Shown piece after piece: positions 1 through 4,727 of a stretch of 5,582 bases of DNA. The notes under the pieces are model-generated. The model saw only the letters and a program-made list of their open reading frames with translations, did no database searches and was not told where the DNA came from. Origin of the DNA: Brachybacterium sp. (lineage in GTDB: Bacteria; Actinomycetota; Actinomycetes; Actinomycetales; Dermabacteraceae). The stretch covers positions 1-5,582 of the forward strand of contig DAHVRS010000115.1 of assembly GCA_027322375.1 (NCBI GenBank), given 5' to 3'. Each line of letters opens with the position of its first letter. Positions within the stretch are counted from its first letter, which is position 1. Made by a program: the position numbers and the translations under genes.

Positions 1-165
1 GAGGCGAACCGGGTGCTCCAGCCCGGCGGCCAAATGGTGGTGGTCTATGCCCACAAGACGACCACCATTTGGCCGCCGGGCTGGAGGTGCACGATGCGAC
101 CTCGCTCAGCGTCGAGGTGCTCCAGGACCTGGTGCGCACCAACGACATCGACGTGGTGGGCCTGA
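1..165 (+). pseudogene. C-terminal fragment of a DUF1156-like DNA methyltransferase, broken after ~22 codons
   Basis: Frame 1 is open from the left edge and reads EANRVLQPGGQMVVVYAHKT over the first 20 codons. This is the late Rossmann-fold stretch of SAM-dependent methyltransferases ('VL.PGG.MVVVYAHKT'), and the 'VVVYAHKT' wording is typical of the DUF1156 adenine-methyltransferase family, whose members often sit in defence islands. In that family the text should continue with a Gly-Trp-x-x-Leu-like helix and a further ~60-80 residues. Here it changes after about codon 22 (position ~66) into Arg/Trp/Pro-rich nonsense and stops at 163-165. The change coincides with the right arm of an inverted repeat at 61-86. 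I see a truncated gene end joined to foreign sequence; whether the break is biological or an assembly chimera cannot be decided here. The rest of the gene lies outside the window to the left. The family call rests on about 20 residues and is moderate. Confidence 0.5.
16..86. repeat. Perfect 26-bp inverted repeat with 19-nt spacer at a gene-gene junction
   Basis: Positions 16-41 and 61-86 are exact reverse complements (26 of 26), separated by 42-60. The left arm lies within the methyltransferase coding frame and encodes its Leu-Gln-Pro-Gly-Gly-Gln-Met motif, so it is probably the original copy. The right arm begins where the methyltransferase reading ends and stops just before the JetA-like frame becomes convincing (~87). 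Symmetry ends abruptly at both limits (15/87 and 42/60 do not pair). There is no T-tract, so it does not look like a gene-end terminator. It looks like an inverted copy made at a junction by template switching, in the cell or during library preparation. Confidence 0.85.
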
Positions 166-404
166 CGGTGGACGTCAATGAGGTCCGCGGTCGCAGCGGT
201 CAGGCCTCGATCGGCGACGTGCTGCGGGAGCACCCGGCCTCGCAGGGTCTTGCGAGCGTGATCGGCCTGATGTTCCTGGCCACGAACCATGCCCAGCTGC
301 GCGAGGGTTCCACCGAGGTCGTGACCTGGCGGGAGCTGGACGGCAACGACTACGCCGCGCGCGTGCCCTCGTTCTACTTCCTCGAGGACGTCCCGGTCGA
401 CTGA
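69..404 (+). pseudogene. jetA: C-terminal remnant of a DUF3375 / JetA-like Wadjet kleisin
   Basis: The frame ends at a TGA (402-404) and gives ~105 convincing residues from about position 87. Key parts are a short helical region with 'LVRTNDIDVVGL', then 'ASIGDVLREHPASQGLASVI', a stretch 'TEVVTW', and the end 'ARVPSFYF'. The pattern [S/T]-[I/L]-x-[D/E]-[V/L]-[L/V]-x-x-H-P-x-x-QGLA followed by a V-[T/S]-W strand is what I recall at the C terminus of DUF3375 proteins. In Wadjet systems this family is JetA, the MukF-like kleisin of an SMC complex that cleaves circular plasmids. Full-length proteins are about 450-500 residues, so roughly three quarters is missing. The N-terminal side is replaced by an inverted repeat and a methyltransferase fragment, and no ribosome site precedes the nominal TTG at 69. 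No jetB follows directly, although a jetB-like gene lies 3.4 kb downstream on the same strand. The family assignment is from memory of motifs. Confidence 0.6.
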
Positions 405-969
405 TCCCCGGCCGACGGGCACCGCCCCGCCGGGCGCATAGGGCGCGGGCCAGGCGGGGATCTCGGTGCGGTGGCGTCACGCTCGCCGGACAAACGGCCC
501 GGCGGGAGCGCGTGACTGGGGATCTCCGCCGCCCGCCTCGGCGCACCCGCATTGTCATTCCCGCGCCCGAGCCGGGAGTGATCATCTCTCCGCTGGTGAA
601 GGCGCTGAGGCCGGAGGAGCGCAGGTAGGCGCGGAGGTTCAACCAGGTCCGGAGCGTCGCGGCGTTGACGTCGGCGTAGAACAGGACGTCCAGCGACGTG
701 CCGGGGACGAAGGCGCCTATGACGAGGGCGCGGTCAGTGAGCACCAGCTGGTGGTGGCGGAAGAACCAGGCCAGCGGCAGGCAGGCGACCAGGGAGATCA
801 CGATGCCCAGCGCGAGCGCGATGACCACGTCGCCTGCGAGGAGGGCGACGGCCATGACGATCACGGGCGTGCACCACACCCCGACCCACACGTACCAGGG
901 CCAGTGCATGTGAAAGCGAGCTCGTGGCGTGCCGAGCAGCTCCTGGGCTCCGCGCAGAGAAGGGCTCAT
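175..969 (-). CDS. Two-TM membrane protein with PH-like domain; C-terminal part probably frameshifted or truncated
   Basis: The ATG is at 967-969 and overlaps the stop of the upstream gene (ATGA), so translation is probably coupled. Residues 1-25 are short and aromatic (HMHWPWYVW). Residues ~29-45 and ~47-69 are two hydrophobic helices, followed by 'FFRHHQLVLTDRALVIGAF', the usual first strands of bacterial PH (bPH2-like) domains that follow a TM pair, then 'LNLRAYLR'. The protein-like reading lasts to about residue 140 (position ~550). After that the frame becomes Arg/Pro/Ala-rich and runs antisense through the JetA remnant to a stop at 175, which is unlikely to be real. The alternative frame stops at 477, so a one-base shift between 477 and 550 would give a ~163-residue protein ending beside the candidate terminator. 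A junction truncating the gene is the other option. No enzymatic function is indicated; such proteins are integral to the membrane and of unknown role. Confidence 0.6.
   Translation of the reverse strand: MSPSLRGAQELLGTPRARFHMHWPWYVWVGVWCTPVIVMAVALLAGDVVIALALGIVISLVACLPLAWFFRHHQLVLTDRALVIGAFVPGTSLDVLFYADVNAATLRTWLNLRAYLRSSGLSAFTSGEMITPGSGAGMTMRVRRGGRRRSPVTRSRRAVCPASVTPPHRDPRLARALCARRGGARRPGISRPGRPRGSRTRARARRSRCRPAPARSRPRWNPRAAGHGSWPGTSGRSRSQDPARPGAPAARRRSRPDRCDRGPH
425..459. terminator. Weak candidate bidirectional terminator between convergent genes
   Basis: CCCCGCC (425-431) and GGCGGGG (453-459) are perfect 7-bp arms around a 21-nt GC-rich loop. The element sits 20 bp after the JetA-remnant stop, where the leftward membrane-protein gene should also end. 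There is no U-tract on either strand and the loop is long, so this is a suggestion based mainly on position. Confidence 0.22.
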
Positions 970-1787
970 GCCGGGTCGAGGCCGAGCAGCTCGGCGAGCA
1001 GGTCAGTGGCGGTCTCGGCGGAGATCTCCACGAACTGCATATGCGGGTCCGAGGCCTCGAACCCGTCGTCGGAGCGGGAGACCAGCAGCCGGTCGCTCGT
1101 GGCGTAGAAGGTGTACTGGGCGGGCTCGGCGTCGCGGCGCACGTGGGACAGCACCGTGAGCGCGCGGGTATCACCGAGGATCGCGGCGAGCTCCTCGTCC
1201 TGCTCGACCTCGCTCATCCGGGCCTGGCGCGGCTCGCCATCACCCTGCGCGACCTCGGCCTGGTCCACGAGCGACATCGCCCGCTCGGGCACGGCGGCCA
1301 GCGGCAGGATCGTGAAGTGGTGAAAGCCGTCGTGCGTGATCTCCTCCTCGAGCGCGCGGCCCTGCCCGAAGTCGTAATGGACCAGGACATGGGTCTGGTG
1401 CTCGACGATGCGCTGGAAGGTGGTCAGCGCGGTCGCGGAGCGGCGCAGGGTGAGGATGCCCTGGACGGGGTCGACGGCGTAGAGGCGCCGCGGATCCTCG
1501 CCGAGGTCGTCCCAGTCGCCGGCGAGCTGCTCTGCGGGCAGCACGAGGCGGCGTGCGATGAGGGAGCGCAGAGATATCCCGGAGGCGACCTCGGCGCTGA
1601 CCTGCTGCTCATTCGCGGTCAGCCACGGGGTGGGGACGATCTGCTCGGTGGCGAGGCCGTCCAGCGCGGTGAGCTCCTCATCGGTGAAGATGCCCAGGCG
1701 CGTCGGGCCGTCGAGGGCGCCTTCGAGGACGAACGCCGCGCACACGCTGCCGCGGTCGGGGGTGGGCGTCGCGGTGGTCTCGGTCAT
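966..1787 (-). CDS. Conserved-looking soluble hypothetical protein, 273 residues
   Basis: I chose the ATG at 1785-1787 (MTETTATP) because AAGGA lies six bases upstream. An in-frame ATG 54 bases further out would add a Pro/Gln-rich leader with no such site. The protein is acidic, with no signal peptide or membrane segment. It alternates short helices and strands: a helix-rich N-terminal part (residues ~14-50 and 58-90), a middle part with strands 'HVLVHYDF' and 'HHFTILPLAAVPERA' (133-170), an acidic linker (176-205), and a C-terminal strand/helix section (208-270) ending in a Leu-rich helix. I do not recognise the family. The order 'F..LPLAAVPERA', then strands, then a terminal amphipathic helix faintly recalls EspG-type ESX chaperones, but no diagnostic motif is present and I would not name it so. 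It is first in an operon with the PH-like membrane protein, sharing an ATGA overlap, so the two probably act together. Confidence 0.8.
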   Translation of the reverse strand: MTETTATPTPDRGSVCAAFVLEGALDGPTRLGIFTDEELTALDGLATEQIVPTPWLTANEQQVSAEVASGISLRSLIARRLVLPAEQLAGDWDDLGEDPRRLYAVDPVQGILTLRRSATALTTFQRIVEHQTHVLVHYDFGQGRALEEEITHDGFHHFTILPLAAVPERAMSLVDQAEVAQGDGEPRQARMSEVEQDEELAAILGDTRALTVLSHVRRDAEPAQYTFYATSDRLLVSRSDDGFEASDPHMQFVEISAETATDLLAELLGLDPA

Positions 1788-1789
1788 GA

Positions 1790-1800
1790 CGTGTCCTTGC
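1790..1800 (-). promoter_or_regulatory. Shine-Dalgarno site deciding the start of the 273-residue protein
   Basis: On the minus strand the bases before the ATG at 1787 read GCAAGGACACGTC. AAGGA pairs well with the anti-Shine-Dalgarno sequence and sits six bases from the start codon. This favours the internal ATG over the one at 1839-1841. Confidence 0.7.
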
Positions 1801-1870
1801 TCCTGCGGCGTCGGGGGAGGGCGTAGCAGGCATCCTGACACGCTGCTGCAGGGCGTTCGTCACGCTGTGG

Positions 1871-1885
1871 ACAGAGGCTCTCTGT
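1871..1885. repeat. Small inverted repeat ACAGAG-gct-CTCTGT
   Basis: This perfect 6-bp-arm palindrome with a 3-nt loop lies in the 124-bp gap between the ATL gene and the 273-residue protein, ~85 bp upstream of the latter's start. There is no T-tract. It could be an operator or a weak transcript hairpin; nothing in the sequence decides between these. Confidence 0.3.
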
Positions 1886-1911
1886 GGAGGGAGAGGCGAC
1901 CGACGGCGGAA

Positions 1912-2283
1912 TCAGCCGGCGTCGGCGGAGTCGAGCTCTGCGAGCGGGCCAGCGCTGTCGGCGCGGAGCTGTGCGAGATCGGCGCCGAAGTCCGCCATCC
2001 GGCAGCCGCGGCCGTTCGGCTTCACGGCGATGCCCTCCTGCTCCCAGTGCGGCAGGGCGCGGGCGAGCAGCGGATGGTCGCCGGAGGCGTTCGTGACCCG
2101 CCACCACGGCACCGAGGAGCCCCAGGTGCGCAGGATCCGCCCCACCAGGCGCGGGCCGACGCCGACGACGGCGCCCACCTCGCCGTAGGCCGCGACGCGA
2201 CCGGGCGGGATCGCCTCGACCACGCGCAGGACGCGCTCGACCGTGAGGTCATCCATGCGGGTGCGGGGCGTGCGCGGCGGCAT
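1912..2283 (-). CDS. atl: Alkyltransferase-like (ATL) DNA-repair protein, MGMT DNA-binding domain without the acceptor cysteine
   Basis: This has the MGMT/Ogt C-terminal fold only. In the 123-residue reading, 'IPPGRVAAYGEVGAVVG' (25-41) is the family's entry motif, with Tyr33 at the DNA-phosphate-contacting tyrosine position. 'GPRLVGRIL' (43-51) is the recognition helix, with Arg45 at the arginine-finger position. 'PWWRVTNASG' (59-68) replaces the PCHRV active site. Trp in place of Cys means no alkyl transfer. ATL proteins bind O6-alkylguanine, flip it out and hand it to nucleotide excision repair. 'PHWEQEGIAV' (78-87) closes the domain; about 20 acidic residues follow. The start is uncertain: GTG at 2307, ATG at 2283 and ATG at 2256 are in frame and none has a clear ribosome site. 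The conserved domain begins after 2256, so the shortest form is possible. It stands alone, 124 bp upstream of the next minus-strand gene. Confidence 0.85.
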   Translation of the reverse strand: MPPRTPRTRMDDLTVERVLRVVEAIPPGRVAAYGEVGAVVGVGPRLVGRILRTWGSSVPWWRVTNASGDHPLLARALPHWEQEGIAVKPNGRGCRMADFGADLAQLRADSAGPLAELDSADAG

Positions 2284-2353
2284 GCGAGCCAGTCTGGCAC
2301 GCGGCACCGAACATGACGGCGGAGGCGGCGGCGACCCGGCGGTGGACAGACCT

Positions 2354-2384
2354 CGGCCCCGACGGCGAGGTGCCGACGGGGCCG
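2354..2384. terminator. Strong GC-rich stem-loop after the coiled-coil gene, candidate terminator
   Basis: CGGCCCCGACGGC (2354-2366) and GCCGACGGGGCCG (2372-2384) pair at 12 of 13 positions around the 5-nt loop GAGGT. It lies 70 bp past the stop of the leftward coiled-coil gene and 71 bp before the ATL start used here, so it would separate the two transcripts. No U-run follows on the minus strand, which is common for actinobacterial terminators but lowers certainty. Confidence 0.45.
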
Positions 2385-2406
2385 CGGGGGAGAGGGGCGT
2401 CTCAGG

Positions 2407-2432
2407 GCAGTCGCTCAGCGCAGTCGCTCAGC
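2407..2432. repeat. Two tandem 13-bp units (GCAGTCGCTCAGC)
   Basis: Exact copies occupy 2407-2419 and 2420-2432. A related CAGCGACTCAGCGC follows at 2447-2460, reaching the stop of the coiled-coil gene. The array is just downstream of that gene and noncoding in its frame. Replication slippage is the simplest explanation; a protein-binding role is not indicated. Confidence 0.6.
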
Positions 2433-2453
2433 GCGATGGGTCAGGACAGCGAC

Positions 2454-3659
2454 TCAGCGCGGGGGCTCGACGTCGTCTCCCGGCTGGAGGTTCTCCGGTG
2501 CGTCGGGGTCGCGCAGCTCGTTGCGCGGCAGATCCTCGGTGCGCGCCTGCCCCTCCGGCGTGAGCTGCTCCTGCTGGCCGCGCAGCTGTTCCTGCTGGCG
2601 CAGGAACGGATCCTCGATGGCCTGCTCCTCCGAGATCGCCTGCTCTTCCGAGGGCGCGGCACTGTCGCGCACGGGGGTGCTGCGGCTGTCGGTGGCATTG
2701 CTGTTGGCGTCGGAGCGGTCTCCGTCATAGCCGCCGGTGTCATGGCCGCCGGCGTCGTGTGCAGCAGGTTCGCGAACGTCGCCATCCTGGGCGGCAGAAT
2801 CGCGGACGTCGGTGCGATCGACGTCGATCCCGTCGAACGCGGACCGGTCCTCGCCCTGCGCGTCGTGCGCAGCGGCGCCACCGGCGGCTCCGGCCGCGCC
2901 GCCCGGCTCGCGAAGATCGCCCTCCCGCTCGGCGGGCGAGCGGGTGGCGGGCACCCGCTGGAGCTCCTTTTCCGTGCGAGCGGCGCGGCGCCCGTGCGGA
3001 CGCTCCGCCGCCGGGGTCTCGTCGGCCGGTGACTCCTCGCCGACAGCCGCCGGGGTGGCGGACTCCCCGCGCTCCGTCCGGTCGTCGCGGACGCCGTCGG
3101 TGCGGTCGGCCGGCGAGGCGTCTCGGTCATCGGCGACACTGCGCCCGTCGGCGACACTGCGCTCGTCCGGGTCTCCGCCTGCTGCGGCGCCGCCAGCCAC
3201 CGCGCCGTCGGCAGCGGCACCAGTGGCGGCACCGCCACCAGCACCAGCGCCGCGCTCAGCGGGAGACGGGGTGTCGGGGTCGAGGCGGTCTGCCTCGGCG
3301 CGCTGCTCCTCGAGGGCGCGCTGCTCGTCCTCGACCTCGCGGCGGTGTTCCTCCGCCTCGGCCCGGCTCCGCTCGGCGGCGATCTTCTCCTGCTCCGCTG
3401 CCTTCGCTTTCTGCTCGGCCTGGAGCTGGGCACGCTCTGCCTCGAGCTCCTTCTCGCGCGTGGCGAGATCACGCTCCTTGACGGCGCTCTCCTTCGCCTC
3501 CGCCTCCTCGCGCAGCGCGGCCGCGCGCTGGCGGTCCTCTTCCTCCTGGAGGCGACGGCGGCGCCGCGAGGAGGCGACGCCGAGGATGATCAGCAGGATC
3601 ACCACGAGGAGGAGTAGCAGGACGATCCCGACGATCACGGGGGTGGACAGATCGGCCAT
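2454..3659 (-). CDS. Membrane-anchored coiled-coil protein with long low-complexity tail, 401 residues
   Basis: The start ATG (3657-3659) has AAGGAG six bases upstream, an excellent ribosome site; the same frame stays open far upstream, but that stretch is antisense to the jetB-like gene. Residues 1-7 are followed by one very hydrophobic helix (8-29, Leu/Ile/Val) and then SRRRRR (31-36), so the positive-inside rule puts the bulk in the cytoplasm. Residues ~37-126 are Glu/Arg/Ala/Gln-rich with heptad character and form a long coiled coil. Residues 127-330 are low-complexity Ala/Gly/Asp/Arg with short repeats (SVAD twice, VRDSAA twice). The end (340-401) has EEQAI twice and 'QEQLRGQQEQL', then an acidic Pro-rich tail. 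No catalytic motif is visible, and I do not recognise a named family. The layout suggests a scaffold or spacer on the inner membrane face. It is transcribed divergently from the jetB-like gene across a 180-bp gap, and the two may share regulation. Confidence 0.85.
   Translation of the reverse strand: MADLSTPVIVGIVLLLLLVVILLIILGVASSRRRRRLQEEEDRQRAAALREEAEAKESAVKERDLATREKELEAERAQLQAEQKAKAAEQEKIAAERSRAEAEEHRREVEDEQRALEEQRAEADRLDPDTPSPAERGAGAGGGAATGAAADGAVAGGAAAGGDPDERSVADGRSVADDRDASPADRTDGVRDDRTERGESATPAAVGEESPADETPAAERPHGRRAARTEKELQRVPATRSPAEREGDLREPGGAAGAAGGAAAHDAQGEDRSAFDGIDVDRTDVRDSAAQDGDVREPAAHDAGGHDTGGYDGDRSDANSNATDSRSTPVRDSAAPSEEQAISEEQAIEDPFLRQQEQLRGQQEQLTPEGQARTEDLPRNELRDPDAPENLQPGDDVEPPR
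2616..2651 (-). repeat. 18-bp tandem duplication encoding the SEEQAI repeat
   Basis: Positions 2616-2633 and 2634-2651 match at 16 of 18 bases. They encode two successive six-residue units (SEEQAI-type) near residues 337-348 of the coiled-coil protein. The period is a multiple of three, so the frame is kept. Confidence 0.7.
3127..3162 (-). repeat. 18-bp tandem duplication encoding the RSVADD/G repeat
   Basis: Positions 3127-3144 and 3145-3162 share 16 of 18 bases and encode two RSVAD-(G/D) units around residues 167-178 of the coiled-coil protein. It has the same 18-bp period as the repeat at 2616-2651, although the motif differs. Confidence 0.7.
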
Positions 3660-3741
3660 GGCTGGCTCCTTCGAGGTCGACGGCTCCGCCATCTCGGGCG
3701 GAGCGCACCCGCGGCGTGACGCGCGCCACAGGCGCTCTCCT

Positions 3742-3778
3742 GATTCCATCAGATCAGATGGCTTCCGGTGTGGATTCC
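3742..3778. promoter_or_regulatory. AT-richer symmetrical patch in the divergent intergenic region
   Basis: The 180-bp gap between the two divergent starts (3659 and 3840) has one less GC-rich patch. It contains CCATC-agatca-GATGG (3747-3762, 5-bp arms around a 6-nt centre) and two copies of GATTCC (3742-3747 and 3773-3778). Its position suits a promoter or operator for the leftward coiled-coil gene. I see no convincing -35/-10 pair there, so this is a candidate only. Confidence 0.3.
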
Positions 3779-3801
3779 GACCGACTGCTCGGATCGGCGC
3801 G

Positions 3802-3839
3802 TCGACCCCACTGCGCCGCACGCCGGTACTGTGGCCCTC
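3802..3839 (+). promoter_or_regulatory. Candidate leaderless promoter of the jetB-like gene
   Basis: TACTGT (3827-3832) fits the actinobacterial TAnnnT -10 box and lies exactly 7 bases before the GTG at 3840, the spacing expected when transcription starts on the first base of the start codon. A TCGACC (3802-3807) could be a poor -35 at 19 bp. No Shine-Dalgarno sequence precedes the GTG, which agrees with a leaderless transcript. Confidence 0.5.
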
Positions 3840-4577
3840 GTGATCAGCTCCGCGCCCCGCACCGACGCCGACACCTCCACGCCTCACGAGGACGGCCCGC
3901 CCTCCGTGACCGGCGCCTCGCTCGTGGACGAGTCCCGGCGCGTGCTCGTGCACCTCCTCCAGGGGCCCTTCCTCGACGGTCGCCGCGACGGCACCCGCTA
4001 TGCCCAGCTGCTGCGCGACCGCGCCGCGATCGAGGCACGCCTGGCGGACCTCTTCCTCGAGCTCATCGTGGACGACGACGCCCAGGTCGCCTTCGTGCGC
4101 CAGAGCGAGGACGACCCCGACGCGCCCAAACTGCTGCGCCGCCTGACCGGCATGAACCGCCTGGACTCGGTGCTGCTGCTGATCCTGCGTCAGATGCTGC
4201 TCACCCAGTCCTCGCGCGGCCAGCGCACCGTCGTCTCCGAGGCGGAGATCCAGCAGGCGCTCGCCGCCTATCGCCGCACCACCTCGACAGACGAGGCGGG
4301 CTTCGCCAAGGAGGTCCGCGCCTCGATCGCGAAGGTGCAGCGTGCCGGACTGCTCGATGAGCAGGGCGACGACTTCGAGGTCTCCCCGGTGCTTCGCCTC
4401 ATGATCGGCCCCGACACCGCGCGTGAGTTCATCGGCCTGTACCGCCAGGCCGGCGTGGGCGGTCTCGAGGATCCGCGCGACGGCGCCGACGAGGACTCGG
4501 AAGAGGGCGCCGGAGAGGGCTCCGAGGGGGCCGACGAGGCGGCTGGCGCGAGCGAGTCCCGCAGCGCCGAGGAGTGA
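3840..4577 (+). CDS. jetB: DUF4194 / JetB-like KITE protein (Wadjet family), 245 residues
   Basis: I place the start at the GTG at 3840, seven bases after a TAnnnT box; earlier in-frame starts would add residues unlike the family. Residues 1-30 are disordered (Thr/Asp/Pro). The DUF4194 region spans ~33-203: 'RRVLVHLLQGPFLD' (33-46), 'RLADLFLELIVD' (67-78), 'VAFVRQ' (83-88), 'LDSVLLLILRQMLL' (108-121), 'TVVSEAEI' (130-137), 'GFAKEVRASIAKV' (154-166) and 'FEVSPVLRLM' (179-188), in the usual order of a tandem winged-helix protein. JetB is the MukE-like KITE subunit that binds the JetA kleisin beside the SMC protein JetC; with nuclease JetD the complex cuts circular plasmids. Length is near normal, apart from an unusual acidic tail (208-245, Glu/Asp/Gly/Ser/Ala). 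It has its own promoter, no jetA directly before it and no jetC after it. The family call is good; activity without partners is doubtful. Confidence 0.75.
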   Translation: MISSAPRTDADTSTPHEDGPPSVTGASLVDESRRVLVHLLQGPFLDGRRDGTRYAQLLRDRAAIEARLADLFLELIVDDDAQVAFVRQSEDDPDAPKLLRRLTGMNRLDSVLLLILRQMLLTQSSRGQRTVVSEAEIQQALAAYRRTTSTDEAGFAKEVRASIAKVQRAGLLDEQGDDFEVSPVLRLMIGPDTAREFIGLYRQAGVGGLEDPRDGADEDSEEGAGEGSEGADEAAGASESRSAEE

Positions 4578-4589
4578 TCTGAGACGCAT

Positions 4590-4627
4590 TCGGGCGAGGG
4601 CCCGAGGCTGTGACGAGCGCACTCGTC
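4590..4627 (+). terminator. Two adjacent stem-loops after jetB, candidate terminator
   Basis: TCGGGC-gagg-GCCCGA (4590-4605) and GACGAG-cgca-CTCGTC (4612-4627) are perfect 6-bp stems with 4-nt loops, starting 12 bp after the jetB-like stop. They lie before the promoter of the siderophore gene. No U-tract follows, so termination is inferred from position and pairing only. Confidence 0.4.
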
Positions 4628-4667
4628 CCGAGCGTCCGCTCCGTGGGCTGTGAAGGACGTTCGTCAA

Positions 4668-4694
4668 TTGAGTGACGGTGTTGTTGCGTAATAA
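4668..4694 (+). promoter_or_regulatory. Candidate promoter of the siderophore-binding gene
   Basis: TTGAGT (4668-4673) resembles a -35 box and TAATAA (4689-4694) a -10 box, with a 15-bp spacer, slightly short. This is the most AT-rich stretch of the window. The -10 runs into the iron box at 4692-4710, so a repressor bound there would block polymerase. Confidence 0.5.
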
Positions 4695-4710
4695 GGTCAG
4701 GCTTGCCTCA
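4692..4710 (+). promoter_or_regulatory. DtxR/IdeR-type iron box
   Basis: TAAGGTCAGGCTTGCCTCA matches the 19-bp IdeR/DtxR consensus (TwAGGTwAGsCTwACCTwA) at about 15 of 19 positions, with the AGGT/GCCT core halves kept. It overlaps the -10 region of the promoter just upstream of an iron-siderophore-binding lipoprotein gene. That is the expected arrangement for iron-dependent repression: Fe(II)-loaded DtxR or IdeR bound here shuts the gene off when iron is plentiful. Confidence 0.75.
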
Positions 4711-4727
4711 CCCCCGGACCGGGGGTG
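4709..4727 (+). repeat. GC palindrome in the 5' leader of the siderophore gene
   Basis: CACCCCCGG-a-CCGGGGGTG is a perfect 9-bp-arm inverted repeat; as RNA it would form about 8 pairs with a 3-nt loop. It begins at the last two bases of the iron box and ends 7 bases before the AAGGA ribosome site. Without a U-tract it is more likely to stabilise or modulate the leader, or to be a second protein site, than to terminate. Confidence 0.5.

Noticed and set aside
16..86. Inverted repeat as an intrinsic terminator or invertible switch
   Set aside because: It lies inside a coding frame with no T-tract, and the 19-nt spacer is too short to hold a promoter for a phase-variable switch; no recombinase gene is present in the window.
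924..1826. Long plus-strand frame opposite the 273-residue protein
   Set aside because: It is Gly/Arg/Val/Glu-rich mirror composition with no ribosome site or family motif; the minus-strand reading has a ribosome site and normal protein texture.
2737..3843. Long Ser/Arg/Ala-rich plus-strand frame opposite the coiled-coil gene
   Set aside because: The composition is typical of the wrong strand of a GC-rich low-complexity gene, and there is no plausible start signal.
3660..4667. Minus-strand frame continuous with the coiled-coil gene (would make a 737-residue protein)
   Set aside because: It is antisense to the jetB-like gene, whose sequence matches a known family, and a strong ribosome site marks the start at 3659. 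The openness is a by-product of high GC.
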